64,000 bases of DNA from Actinomyces weissii (GTDB lineage: Bacteria; Actinomycetota; Actinomycetes; Actinomycetales; Actinomycetaceae): assembly GCF_016598775.1 (NCBI RefSeq), contig NZ_CP066802.1:186001-250000 (forward strand), given 5' to 3'. Every line of letters begins with the position of its first letter. The stretch's first letter is position 1. The position numbers and the translations under genes were made by a program. The notes beneath the pieces are model-generated. The model had not been told where the DNA came from and ran no database searches. It saw only the letters and a program-made list of their open reading frames with translations. This document shows, one piece after another, positions 1 through 8,601 of the stretch.

Positions 1-1756
1 GGCTCCTCGTGCTCGGGCTCATACTCGTAGGCCACCGGTTCAGCTGAACATGGCACGATCGGGAGGGGCTCATAGTCGAAGACGCCGGTAGGTGGAGCTT
101 CAAGCTTGTGGGAGCGGAAGGGAGGGACTCCGCGCAGCAGGTACAGGCACTCGTGGCCGGGCAGGCGCGAGACCTCATCGGGGGTGAGCAGGTCACGACC
201 CTGAGAACGGAAAGAACGGGACCAGGATCCGTTGCTGCCCCGCTGCTCGCTGGTGTCCTCCTGGGTGATCGTCTCCTTGCCCAAGCGCTTGGAGATGAAC
301 TCGGTCGTGGACTGCTCGTTGCCGCCCAGGAACAGCAGGGAGTCGCAGTTACCGACGATCGTCTCCCAGTCATCGCGGTAAAGCGCCTTGCCTTGTGAGT
401 AGTTCTGCAGGATGACAGAGGTCGAGATCCCGCGTGAACGCATGACGGCGATCTTCCGCTCAAAGGAAGGCATCTTGCCGATGTTGGCGAACTCGTCCAT
501 GAAGCACTGCACGTTTATAGCCAGGCGCCCTCCGTTGTGGTCCGCCAGGTACATGTTCCGCTCAAAGAACGTCTCGTAGAAGATCGACGCCAGAAAGCTG
601 AAGGCCTGGTGAGTGTCAGGGATAACAAGGAACAGGGCAGTGGGGCGGGTGCCTACCCGGTCTGCCTGGATAGAGTCCGAGCCCAGGATCCGACGCAGCG
701 ACACCATCTGCAAGGGCGCCATGCGCACGCCCAGCGAGATGATAATGCTCTTCTTTGTCTCACCCGCACCTTGTAGGTAGGTGTTGTACTGGGAGCAGGC
801 GAAGCGCAGGCCGTCAAGCATGGTCTGGGCCTCGTCGTCATAGGCAGAGGGGTTGGCGGTGTAGTCCTCCACATACTCCTTGGTGGCCGCGAACAGGGCA
901 TCGATCTCGCTCATCGAGTTCTCGTCCTGCTCAGAGGCGCTCATCTGCGCCAGCATGTCCACCACGTCAAGCAAGGTGCCTTCGGTGCCTTTGGTGAAGT
1001 AGGTGTAGGAGATCAGGGCGGTCAGCAGGGCGCGTTCTGCCTTCTCCCAGAAGTCGCTGCTCCCTGTCTTCTGGCTGCCAGTGGTGTTGGTGATGAAGTT
1101 CTCTGTGAGGATGGCGCAGTCCACCTCTGCCTGCTCAGGGTTGAAGTAGGCCAGCGGATTGAAGGTGTCCGAGCGGGCAAAGTCGATCAGGTTGAGGCAG
1201 CGGATCTCGTACCCATGTTCACGCAGCTGCACGCCCATCGAGGACATGATCTCGCCCTTGGGGTCTGTGACCACGTAGGAGGTATTGGCCTGCGCCAGGT
1301 TAGGCATCACGAAGTAGCGTGACTTTCCCGAGCCCGACGAGCCGATCACCAGTACATTGAGGTTTCGCTGAGTCTTGCGTGAGTCCAGGCTCAGGGACTC
1401 CGTGCGCGTGAACAGCAGGTCATGGCGGCGGTCGCCGATAAAGGGTCTTATCTCCCCCGGGCGTCCCCAACGGGCAGAACCTTGCTCCTCCCCCGGACGG
1501 GTGGCCTTGCGGGCGCCGTAGTGGTAGACCCACACGAGTGCGAGGAAGGCGACCACCGCCAGGCCAGCCAGCACATCAGTCATATGGGTGGATACGTGCA
1601 GGGGGTTGTCTGTAAGGTCCAGCCAGAAGCGCCCGAGGATGCTCACCGGGTCCATTCCGGCGGCAGCGTCGGCACGCACCTGCCACGAGGTCTTGTCACC
1701 TGCCCACCAGCCGATGGCGGCAAGCAGTACGGCGAACAGGGCCTTACCACGACTCA
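1..1756 (-). CDS. VirD4/TraG (PcfC-like) type IV coupling ATPase, C-terminus cut by window edge
   Basis: This protein is the inner-membrane coupling ATPase that brings a relaxase-DNA complex to a conjugative type IV secretion channel. Two N-terminal hydrophobic segments (residues about 5-20 and 61-79) precede a Walker A motif, GSSGSGKS (about 139-146). Further on is the family hallmark MDEFANIGKMPSFERK (Walker B region), followed by a conserved RSRGIS. At least 585 residues are present and no stop is reached before position 1; the visible end is Glu-rich. The ATG lies inside the end of the preceding gene, with 13 bp of overlap, so the two are probably translationally coupled. A PcfB-like gene upstream matches the pcfB-pcfC order of Gram-positive conjugation modules. 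No relaxase or VirB4-type gene is visible, so whether the element is complete is unknown. Confidence 0.93.
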
Positions 1757-2256
1757 TTGCTCTCGCTCCTACTCGGGGACGGTGGGCGGATGTGCAGACG
1801 GCGCACGAGCCGACTTATCTGAGTGGCTGGGTGCAGTTCGTCAGCACGCTCGTCAATCAGGCACAGGACCTCAGCACGGGTCAACCGTGCCCGGTCCGCG
1901 TTGATTTGGGCCTGGGCAGCACGCGAGACGTTCAGGAACACGTTGACGACCTGCTCCAAACTGGCCGATTCGTGCTCCTGGTCCTCCAGGGACCCCATGG
2001 CCGGGTCTAGGGGGCGGGAGACCTCTGCGCGCAGGCGTTCTATCAGGGGCGCGGGGCTGCCGACGGCCACCACCATGCCCTCTCCCAGGGGATACAGCCA
2101 GGCGGGCAGGCGGTCTACGCCCAGCTGGTGGATCAGGGCGGTGGCGTCCCGGTCGCGCACGTCTATCAGCTCCACGTCCGCCAGCTCCTCAAGGGAGGCT
2201 CGGGCCGCCTCCTCATCACTGCTGGTGCGGGTGAGCGCCAGTACCCTCGGCCTCAT
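1744..2256 (-). CDS. Conjugation-module protein of unknown function
   Basis: A 170-residue protein of a family I do not recognise. Its first 75 residues alternate strands and helices, with a 'GVDRLPAWLYP' segment reminiscent of a thioredoxin-like fold, but there is no CxxC pair, so no redox role is implied. The C-terminal half is helical, charged and Arg-rich. Its start forms an ATGA overlap with the gene before it, and its end overlaps the coupling ATPase by 13 bp. This compact arrangement ties it to the conjugation operon and supports it as a real gene. Confidence 0.7.
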   Translation of the reverse strand: MRPRVLALTRTSSDEEAARASLEELADVELIDVRDRDATALIHQLGVDRLPAWLYPLGEGMVVAVGSPAPLIERLRAEVSRPLDPAMGSLEDQEHESASLEQVVNVFLNVSRAAQAQINADRARLTRAEVLCLIDERADELHPATQISRLVRRLHIRPPSPSRSESNESW

Positions 2257-2585
2257 GGCTGGTCAACCCACCTCGCTGACTCGTCATGCGTGAGCCGGTG
2301 CGCGAGGGTGAGGCACTCGGTGCGCTCCTGCCCGTCGTCATCGGTAACGGCCAGGCAGCAGAGCTCCCCCAGTACCAGGACGGCGTCGCCTTCAGCGAAA
2401 CCTGTCTCGGCGACGAACTGACCTAGACTCCCCTCCGCGCGAACCCACTCCAGAAGCTCCTGCGGCCCGTCGACCTTGATCCTGAGCAAGGCTACGTACC
2501 CCTCCGCAGAGGAGTGAACTATCGGGGCTGAGGCGACGGTGCCTGCAAAGAAGATGCGAGCGGGCTCAAGAGGGGCGCCCATCAC
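2253..2585 (-). CDS. Small OB-fold/SSB-like protein of the conjugation operon
   Basis: A 110-residue protein (109 if the in-frame ATG at 2582 is used instead of the GTG at 2585). The pattern 'IFFAGTVASAPIVHSS', then 'YVALLRIKVDG', 'VAETGFAEGDAVLVLGEL' and a final strand resembles the five-strand barrel of single-stranded DNA-binding proteins. Such genes are common in Gram-positive conjugative elements. The start overlaps the stop of the PcfB-like gene, and the stop overlaps the next start as ATGA. The fold is inferred from the pattern only; the usual aromatic DNA-stacking residues are not obvious. Confidence 0.6.
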   Translation of the reverse strand: MMGAPLEPARIFFAGTVASAPIVHSSAEGYVALLRIKVDGPQELLEWVRAEGSLGQFVAETGFAEGDAVLVLGELCCLAVTDDDGQERTECLTLAHRLTHDESARWVDQP

Positions 2586-3160
2586 CGTGCTCCGTGGCCC
2601 AGGGAGATCCGTGGTGCAGGTACAGCATGACGGGTGCCGACGATCGAGCGCTGACGACGCTGGATACCTGATAGCACCTGACGCTTCGTGCGGGGGCGAG
2701 CTGCCTGTGCGGCGCGCGTGGGAGACTGGCGGACAGAGCGCGTCTGCTGCAAGGGGGTGCGCGTCCCGAGGCGGGCACCGGCCTGCTTCAAGGAGTGGCG
2801 GACGCTGTCTACGTCACGACCAGAGAAGTGCACGTAGGTCTTTCCGTCAGCAGCCTTCTCGACTGAGAAGCTAATGCCTCGACGACGCAGGTCAGCCTTG
2901 ACCGAACGTAGGAGCTCTGGGCTGATCTCCTTGGACTGCAGGTCTCCGCCGGACAGGCGCTGAAGCCGCTTGACGCTCATCTGTCCCGTGTCGAGCATGG
3001 CACTTTTGGCCTGTGACAGGCCTGTGGTGGCCAGGCGCATGAGCTGCCCGAGCGACTCCTTTGTCAGGCTGGTGACGTGTCCCGCCACGGTCACGCTTTC
3101 TCGGGCGACGGCTATCGAGAGCTGTAGGGCCTGCTGCCCACCTTCCTCTGCGAGCATCAC
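2582..3160 (-). CDS. PcfB/DUF3801-like conjugation accessory protein
   Basis: A 192-residue protein whose first 125 residues match the DUF3801/PcfB pattern: an N-terminal helix, 'GHVTSLTKESLGQLMRLAT', a segment ending 'SGGDLQSKEISPELLRSVKA', and 'GISFSVEKAADGKTYVHFSG'. The remaining 65 residues are a basic Arg/Gln-rich tail. In pCF10-type systems PcfB works with the coupling protein PcfC. Here too it lies upstream of a VirD4-type ATPase, separated by two small genes. A GGAGAGA ribosome site precedes the GTG at 3160; the ATG at 3157 is the alternative start. Confidence 0.7.
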   Translation of the reverse strand: MMLAEEGGQQALQLSIAVARESVTVAGHVTSLTKESLGQLMRLATTGLSQAKSAMLDTGQMSVKRLQRLSGGDLQSKEISPELLRSVKADLRRRGISFSVEKAADGKTYVHFSGRDVDSVRHSLKQAGARLGTRTPLQQTRSVRQSPTRAAQAARPRTKRQVLSGIQRRQRSIVGTRHAVPAPRISLGHGAR

Positions 3161-3523
3161 TCTCTCCTTCTTCCTGCGTACTCAATCTTCCCTGACTGCC
3201 GTTCTGCGTTTCTTTCCGCATGCTCGCAGTCGTAGCCGCTGGCTGCCGGCAGGCTGATCCTGACTGGTTGTCTTGAGTGTGCTCACGCCAAGGTGCATAG
3301 CTCCTTATTCTGGGTGGCGCGGGGAAGGTGCAGCGCTGGTTGCCTGCGTTCTCCTGGCCGTGCGTCAACGATCGGCCCGCCAGTAGATGGGGTTCATTGC
3401 GTCGTACCCTGGCACGTCAGGCCCGGCAGGGCCCTGTCAAGGTACTGGATGAGTTCAATATTACTGACCAGGTCGAGAAGGAGCATGGGTACCACTACCC
3501 GGTTCGTCGCCGGGGCGGCTAAT
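3161..3523. other. 363-bp stretch without a supportable gene
   Basis: This stretch sits between the PcfB-like gene and the next minus-strand reading frame. It is less GC-rich than the housekeeping DNA. The longest plus-strand frame ends in 'EFNITDQVEKEHGYHYP', which looks protein-like, but the part before it is Arg/Trp noise and I cannot assign it. It could be a degraded gene end or the promoter region of the small conjugation operon. Confidence 0.4.
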
Positions 3524-3934
3524 TCAGCGGTGGCGCTCCCGACGGATTGATGACCGCAAGCTGGGGTCCTGCTTGACGGCCTGGGCTCCAGAGCGGATGG
3601 AGCGCAGTACGTCGTCCTTGGCCAAGGTCATGGGGGTGCGCAGCGCTCGGGCACGGTCTATGCCGGAGATGAGCACGGCTGGTGCTCCCAACCTGGACGC
3701 GCGGGCAGCCAGCGACTCCACGCGCCTGGCCCGCGCAGCGAGGCCAGCAGACCTGTCACGAAGCGAGACCAGGGTCGCTACTGCTCTTGCGGGGGACCGC
3801 CAATGTCCTGCGGGGCCGCGTACGTTGTCATAGTGGACAGAGCCAGCCCGGTCAACCACGCTTGTATGCCCTACGGCAGGATCGGAGGCAGCCGCCCGGA
3901 GTATCTCCGGTATGCCTACGTAGCCATGCGTCAT
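3524..3934 (-). CDS. Hypothetical protein, possibly the 3' part of a broken gene
   Basis: A 136-residue frame, Ala/Arg-rich and mostly helical after residue 45, not recognised. No convincing ribosome site precedes the ATG. The frame begins inside another minus-strand frame (3852-4109) that reads similarly non-random protein. The simplest explanations are one gene split by a frameshift near 3930, or a small independent gene. Confidence 0.35.
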   Translation of the reverse strand: MTHGYVGIPEILRAAASDPAVGHTSVVDRAGSVHYDNVRGPAGHWRSPARAVATLVSLRDRSAGLAARARRVESLAARASRLGAPAVLISGIDRARALRTPMTLAKDDVLRSIRSGAQAVKQDPSLRSSIRRERHR

Positions 3935-4295
3935 GGGCGGCCAAGGGTGTCCAACGTGCCGCCTGTCCTATCTCTGCAGCAGTGAGGTAGCGGTCTAAGC
4001 AGCCGGTCCAGGAGTCGAAGACACTCACTCCGATCACCACCAGGTGCGTGGAGGCTCCCGCTTGGGAGAACTGGCGGATGGTGCTCAGGGTTGTCTCCGA
4101 GCGTAGCAAGGTCCCTTATGCCGCTACCGAGTACCCGTGCGCGGCCGGGTGCTCCAGCGCCTTTCCGACGAGCCGGCCTGACAGCTCTGCCGTCTCCCGG
4201 GGCATTAGCTCTGGGTCGGCAGACGCGCACAGACGGTTGCAGCTTGGGTGGTACTGCCGCAGGTCGTCACCTACGACCGCGACAAATGCGGCCAT
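3852..4295 (-). pseudogene. Interrupted reading frame upstream of the conjugation genes
   Basis: The ATG at 4295, with GGGGAA about six bases before it, opens a 59-codon frame ending at TAA (4118-4116). The same frame then continues without another stop to 3852, reading 'TLLRSETTLSTIRQFSQ' and 'THLVVIGVSVFDSWTG'. The next frame over then continues as the 136-residue ORF. One nonsense change plus one frameshift would explain all three pieces. The product is not recognised, and separate small genes cannot be excluded. Confidence 0.35.
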
Positions 4296-4873
4296 TAGGC
4301 TTCCCCTGCCGGTACTGGCTAGTAGGCTACCGTGGTCCGCTGATTCTCGGGCAAACAAGGTCTGCCCTTTTCGTGGAGCAAGCTGTTGTGCCCCAAGTAG
4401 AGGGTTGATTCTTGGGGCTCTCGGAGTGTGGTCACTGTCAGGGGCAGTTGCCTAGGGCTTGTTGCCTGACTGCGCTGGTTCAGGCCGGTGGGTTCTGCCG
4501 CCAGGGTCTTAGCCTGCTTGCTTGATGTCGACTTAGCCCTGTGCTGAGTATCGGGTCTTGAGGGCAGGTACCGCCCCCTCCAGTCCGGTACGGGACTCCG
4601 GTCTGGCCGACCAGTTTTGTCACTGGTGGAGGACTGTGCCGGTTCCCCGGTGCTGGAGGTCACGACTCTTTGGCTTGATCGTGCGGTTGTTGAGGGTTCA
4701 ATGATCGGTGTGGGGGTATGTAGACCCCCACCAGTGACAGGTTCCCCTGAAGGTTCTGCCAGGAGGGGAGGAGCCGCTGGCCGGCTGGGAGGACGGCGGG
4801 CTTTGAGGGCGGCGGCCCGAACCTCGCTGCGGCAGCCCTTTACAGCCGTGCTGGCACGCTGGCCCCGGCGTCG
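4296..4873. other. 578-bp intergenic stretch at the edge of the accessory block
   Basis: No convincing gene is visible. A 114-codon minus-strand frame (4319-4663) is Ser/Thr/Gln/Arg-rich, has no family resemblance and overlaps the repeat element at 4618-4739, so it is not called. The stretch separates the conjugation remnants from the DUF3024 gene and may hold the boundary of the integrated element, but no attachment-site repeat could be identified. Confidence 0.5.
4618..4739. repeat. 122-bp terminal-inverted-repeat element, copy A
   Basis: The ends are a perfect 12-bp inverted repeat, TGTCACTGGTGG and its complement. The left end extends to TGTCACTGGTGGAGGACT, identical but for one base to the left ends of copies B (8602-8724) and C (46620-46741). 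The interior shares no clear similarity with the other copies and encodes nothing. No target-site duplication flanks it. It resembles a miniature inverted-repeat element, but the fixed length with variable interior is unusual. Confidence 0.7.
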
Positions 4874-5197
4874 TCAGTGGCAGAACGCTGGGTCCTCCTG
4901 GGAGGCCAGGTGGTCCAGGAGCACCTGTACGTCGGCGACGGGCGGCAGGCGGTGCTCATGGAAGTGCCCGCGGCGGTCCACCCAGTAGAGCGACCACATG
5001 CGCGCGTACTTGATGTAGCGCAGCCTGGCCAAGGGCCTGCGCCAGGGGCGTCCGTCCGGCAGGGGCTCCACCTGGAAGATGGTGGCGTGCGTGTTGGCTG
5101 TGGCCAGCTCCAGCCTGAGCCGCCCCTGCTCCCGTGCAGGCGCCAGCTCCTCGCACCAGCGGCGGATGGTCGCGACTTCAGCTTCAGGGAGGGCCAT
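4874..5197 (-). CDS. DUF3024-like protein
   Basis: A 107-residue protein. The C-terminal half carries the DUF3024 signature: a basic 'RYIKYARMWSLYWVDRRG' segment, a His-containing loop, then a short helix ending in an acidic/aromatic tail. The function of the family is unknown. It is a single gene with no operon partner and marks the return to ordinary chromosomal composition to the right of the conjugation block. Confidence 0.75.
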   Translation of the reverse strand: MALPEAEVATIRRWCEELAPAREQGRLRLELATANTHATIFQVEPLPDGRPWRRPLARLRYIKYARMWSLYWVDRRGHFHEHRLPPVADVQVLLDHLASQEDPAFCH

Positions 5198-5353
5198 GCG
5201 GTGAGCCTAGGCGGGGCAAGGGGTTTCCCCCAGCGGTCCCGGTGGGTAGTCCTGCCCGCGACACGCCGACGTGCCCACCCGGGTGACCCCTAGATAGTGG
5301 CTCCGCTCACCCCTAGGACGTCGGTCCGGGGTGCCGCGAGATCCTGCCGCAAA

Positions 5354-5374
5354 CTTCGGTAGATCTACCCGAAG
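5354..5374. promoter_or_regulatory. Inverted repeat upstream of the nrdD promoter
   Basis: CTTCGGTAGA and TCTACCCGAAG form a near-perfect inverted repeat with one extra C. It ends six bases before the proposed -35 hexamer of nrdD. It could bind a regulator or be the terminator side of an undetected transcript. The sequence gives no further clue. Confidence 0.35.
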
Positions 5375-5379
5375 GTCCC

Positions 5380-5408
5380 TTGCTGACCACAACATATTGT
5401 GGTGTTAT
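5380..5408 (+). promoter_or_regulatory. nrdDG promoter with NrdR-like operator
   Basis: TTGCTG (5380-5385) and TGTTAT (5403-5408) are separated by 17 bp and make a plausible sigma-70-type promoter. The spacer is filled by CCACAACATATTGTGG (5387-5402), an inverted repeat with seven of eight pairs matching. It resembles the NrdR box, the operator of the ATP/dATP-sensing repressor of ribonucleotide reductase genes. Its position between -35 and -10 would let the repressor block polymerase. NrdR boxes usually occur in pairs; I see only one clear box. Confidence 0.6.
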
Positions 5409-5468
5409 GAGGATGTGACCACCGGATGATGTGTTACGGCAGTGTCATTCGGTTGTATGGTCGATACC

Positions 5469-5513
5469 GGTGCCGCCGCCCCGGGTCGCTCCCGGAGGAT
5501 GTGCGGCGGCACC
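5469..5513 (+). promoter_or_regulatory. Strong hairpin in the nrdD leader
   Basis: An 11-bp perfect stem, GGTGCCGCCGC with its complement, encloses a second CCGGG/CCCGG helix. It lies about 60 nt into the predicted 240-nt leader of nrdD. There is no U-run, so it is not a classic terminator. Conserved cobalamin-riboswitch motifs were looked for and not found. It may act as an attenuator or mRNA stabiliser. Confidence 0.5.
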
Positions 5514-5649
5514 AACCGCCCACCAGGCGGACAGGCAGCCAGACCCAACCAGCACAGCCACCGCAGGCCAGGCTGGCTGGCCCTGGTACTGACCGGCACC
5601 ACCGGCCAGCCGCTCCGCCCGCCGGGCACGCGCACATCCCGCTCCAGAT

Positions 5650-7605
5650 ATGCCCGCCACGTCATCGATGGAGACCACCGTGAACGCCAGCACCCCTCAC
5701 GCCGACCCCAGCCTCGTCGCCGTCGGCTCCGCCGACTCCGCCGTCGCCAACGGCTCCCGACCCACCATCGACGCCGTCGCCACCATCACCGAGTACCTGG
5801 ACCGCTCCGACTGGCGCGTCAACGCCAACGCCAACCAGGGCTACTCCCTGGGCGGCATGATGCTCAACACCTCCGGCAAGGTCGTGGCCAACTACTGGCT
5901 CTCCCAGGTCTACCCCCAGGCCGCCGGGGACGCCCACCGCGAGGGCGACATCCACATCCACGACCTGGACATGTTCGCCGGGTACTGTGCCGGCTGGTCC
6001 CTCAAGTCCCTGCTGCAGCAGGGCTTCAACGGCGTGCCCGGCAAGATCGCCTGCAACCCGCCCCGCCACTTCTCCTCCGCGGTGGGCCAGATCGTCAACT
6101 TCCTGGGCACCCTGCAGAACGAGTGGGCCGGGGCGCAGGCATTCAGCTCCTTCGACACCTACATGGCTCCCTTCGTGCGCCTGGACCACATGAGCTACGA
6201 GCAGGTGCTCCAGTGCATGCAGGAGCTCATCTTCAACCTCAACGTCCCCTCCCGCTGGGGCACCCAGACGCCCTTCACCAACCTCACCTTCGACTGGACC
6301 TGCCCCGCCGACCTCGCCCAGGAGCAGCCCCTGATCGGTGACGAGCTGTGCGACTTCACCTACGGGGACCTGGCTGAGGAGATGGCCATGATCAACCGCG
6401 CCTTCATGGAGGTCATGACCACCGGGGACGCTGACGGGCGCGTCTTCACCTTCCCGATCCCCACCTACAACATCACCAAGGACTTCGACTGGGACAGCCC
6501 CAACGCGGACCTGCTGTTCACCATGACCGCCAAGTACGGCCTGCCCTACTTCCAGAACTTCATCAACTCCGAGCTGGACCCAGGCATGATCCGCTCCATG
6601 TGCTGCCGCCTCCAGCTGGACCTGCGCGAGCTGCTCAAGCGCGGCAACGGCCTGTTCGGTTCCGCCGAGCAGACCGGCAGCGTCGGCGTCGTCACCGTGA
6701 ACATGGCCCGCCTGGGGTACCTGCACGCGGGGGACGAGGCCGCCCTCACCGCCGCCCTGGACCGCCTGCTCGACCTGGCCAAGGAGACCCTGGAGCTCAA
6801 GCGCACCGTGATCCAGCACCACATCGACGCCGGGCTGTTCCCCTTCACCAAGCGCTGGCTGGGCACCCTGGACAACCACTTCTCCACCATCGGCGTCAAC
6901 GGCATGAACGAGATGGTCCGCAACTTCACCGCCGACGCCTACGACCTGACCGACCCGCGCGGCCACGCCCTGTGCGTGCGCCTCCTGGACCACGTGCGCG
7001 CCAAGATGGTGGAGCTCCAGGAGTCCACCGGCCACCTGTACAACCTGGAGGCCACCCCCGCCGAGGGCACCACCTACCGCTTCGCCAAGGAGGACCGCAA
7101 GCGCTTCCCCGGTATCCTGCAGGCCGGTACCCCGGACAACCCCTACTACACCAACTCCTCCCAGCTGCCGGTGGGCTACACGGACGACCCCTTCCTGGCC
7201 CAGGAGATGCAGGAGGAGCTGCAGACCAAGTACACCGGCGGCACCGTCCTGCACCTGTACATGAACGAGCACGTCTCCTCCGCGGCGGCCTGCAAGGAGC
7301 TGGTGCGCCGCTCCCTGACTGCCTTCCGCAGCCCGTACATCACCATCACCCCCACCTTCTCCATCTGCCCCAACCACGGCTACCTGGCTGGTGAGCACCG
7401 GTTCTGCGGCAAGTGCGCCGCCCTGCACCCCGACGCCGCACCGGTGGAGTGCGAGGTGTGGACCCGAGTCATGGGCTACTTCCGGCCCGTGCAGTCCTTC
7501 AACATCGGCAAGAAGGGCGAGTACGCCGAGCGCACCATGTTCACCGAGGCTGCCGCTGCCGGGCACGGGGCCGTCACCTCCCGGCTGACGGCGCTCAGCG
7601 CCTGA
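5650..7605 (+). CDS. nrdD: Anaerobic (class III) ribonucleoside-triphosphate reductase
   Basis: A 651-residue glycyl-radical enzyme that reduces ribonucleotides to deoxyribonucleotides without oxygen. Visible landmarks: the active-site loop MCCRL (317-321), 'GSVGVVTVNMARLGYL' (343-358), a four-cysteine zinc site (C573, C586, C589, C601) and the glycyl-radical motif RVMGY with Gly609 near the C-terminus. The conserved core starts around residue 38, so the N-terminal ATP-cone found in many NrdD proteins is absent. The ATG at 5650 lacks a strong ribosome site; the ATG at 5668 is an alternative. The activase gene nrdG follows after 166 bp. NrdR control and a long structured leader are suggested upstream. 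Confidence 0.97.
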   Translation: MPATSSMETTVNASTPHADPSLVAVGSADSAVANGSRPTIDAVATITEYLDRSDWRVNANANQGYSLGGMMLNTSGKVVANYWLSQVYPQAAGDAHREGDIHIHDLDMFAGYCAGWSLKSLLQQGFNGVPGKIACNPPRHFSSAVGQIVNFLGTLQNEWAGAQAFSSFDTYMAPFVRLDHMSYEQVLQCMQELIFNLNVPSRWGTQTPFTNLTFDWTCPADLAQEQPLIGDELCDFTYGDLAEEMAMINRAFMEVMTTGDADGRVFTFPIPTYNITKDFDWDSPNADLLFTMTAKYGLPYFQNFINSELDPGMIRSMCCRLQLDLRELLKRGNGLFGSAEQTGSVGVVTVNMARLGYLHAGDEAALTAALDRLLDLAKETLELKRTVIQHHIDAGLFPFTKRWLGTLDNHFSTIGVNGMNEMVRNFTADAYDLTDPRGHALCVRLLDHVRAKMVELQESTGHLYNLEATPAEGTTYRFAKEDRKRFPGILQAGTPDNPYYTNSSQLPVGYTDDPFLAQEMQEELQTKYTGGTVLHLYMNEHVSSAAACKELVRRSLTAFRSPYITITPTFSICPNHGYLAGEHRFCGKCAALHPDAAPVECEVWTRVMGYFRPVQSFNIGKKGEYAERTMFTEAAAAGHGAVTSRLTALSA

Positions 7606-7771
7606 GGAGGCAGGCGGGGCCGAGGGCTGCGGGAGGCCGGTGCAGAGGGGCGGCCTGGGCTCAGGGGGGCGCCGTGTCCCGTGGCTCAGGGGCGACGACG
7701 GGGCTGGCTGGTCTGGCTGGCGCCGGTCCCGCTGGCGGCGTGCTTAAAGGAGCAGGCGAGTAGGAGGTGAC

Positions 7772-8590
7772 ATGAGAGGACCCGGCGACGACGACGCCGC
7801 GCCCCCGGACTCCCCGACGGCGCCCGCGGGCGTGGGTGCGGCTCCACCGGACGCGGCCAGCGCCCGCCCGGCCGACGCCCTGGTGATAGCCGGGCTCGTG
7901 CCGCTGAGCACCGTGGACTGGCCCGGCCACCTGGTGGCCACGGTCTTCACCCAGGGCTGCCCCTGGAACTGCTTCTACTGCCACAACCACGCGCTCATCC
8001 CTACCCGCGTGCCCGGCACGGTCCCCTGGGCGGCGGTGCGCGAGCTGCTGGGCCGCCGCCACGGCCTGCTCGACGGCGTCGTACTCACCGGCGGGGAGGC
8101 GCTGCGCCAGGACTGCCTGGCCGACGCCGTCCGCGAGGTGGTGGAGGCGGGGTTCCAGGTGGGGCTGCACACCGCGGGCTGCTACCCGCGCCGCCTGGCG
8201 GACCTGGTCGCCTCCGGCCTGCTGAGCTGGGTGGGGCTGGACGTCAAGGCCCTGCCGGCGCACTACCCGGCGGTGGTGGGGCGGCCTAACAGCGGCCAGA
8301 AGGCCTGGGAGTCGCTGGACGTGCTGCTGGCTGCCCAGGGGGAGGGCGGCCCGGACTTCGAGGTGCGCACCACGGTGGTGCCCGGCGACGTCACCGCCGC
8401 GGACGCCCTGGAGGTGGCCCGGCGCTGCCGCGACCTGGGGGTGCGGGCCTACGCCTTGCAGCAGGCGCGCACGCAGGGCGCACCGGAGGGCTTTACGGCA
8501 GTGGCCCCCGGTTGGGACGCCCAGTGCGAGCGCCTGGCAGCACAGATAGAGGCGCTGGGCTTCGAGCGCTTCGAGTACCGGCCGGCTTGA
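7772..8590 (+). CDS. nrdG: Anaerobic ribonucleotide reductase activating protein (radical SAM)
   Basis: A 272-residue radical-SAM enzyme that generates the glycyl radical on NrdD. The iron-sulfur motif is CPWNCFYC (C63, C67, C70, the CxxxCxxC form), preceded by the typical 'VPLSTVDWPGHL' segment, with the SAM-contacting GGE at 107-109. A 35-residue Ala/Pro-rich N-terminal extension precedes the domain. A near-ideal AGGAGGTGAC site precedes the ATG. The gene lies 166 bp after nrdD and is probably cotranscribed with it. It is longer than the roughly 150-residue E. coli-type NrdG and resembles the longer actinobacterial form. Confidence 0.95.
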   Translation: MRGPGDDDAAPPDSPTAPAGVGAAPPDAASARPADALVIAGLVPLSTVDWPGHLVATVFTQGCPWNCFYCHNHALIPTRVPGTVPWAAVRELLGRRHGLLDGVVLTGGEALRQDCLADAVREVVEAGFQVGLHTAGCYPRRLADLVASGLLSWVGLDVKALPAHYPAVVGRPNSGQKAWESLDVLLAAQGEGGPDFEVRTTVVPGDVTAADALEVARRCRDLGVRAYALQQARTQGAPEGFTAVAPGWDAQCERLAAQIEALGFERFEYRPA

Positions 8591-8601
8591 GCCGGGCACG
8601 T

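Noticed and set aside
4319..4663. 114-codon minus-strand frame
   Set aside because: Ser/Thr/Gln/Arg-rich with no ribosome site or family resemblance, and it runs through the inverted-repeat element.
5404..5649. Cobalamin riboswitch in the nrdD leader
   Set aside because: The leader is structured, but the conserved B12-box and core sequences were not found.
5662..7566. Long open frame on the minus strand opposite nrdD
   Set aside because: Gly/Val/His/Asp-rich shadow of GC-biased third positions in nrdD, with no family motif. Frames opposite dnaK (17930-19687), lysX (27535-29364) and clpB (31471-34173) are the same artefact.
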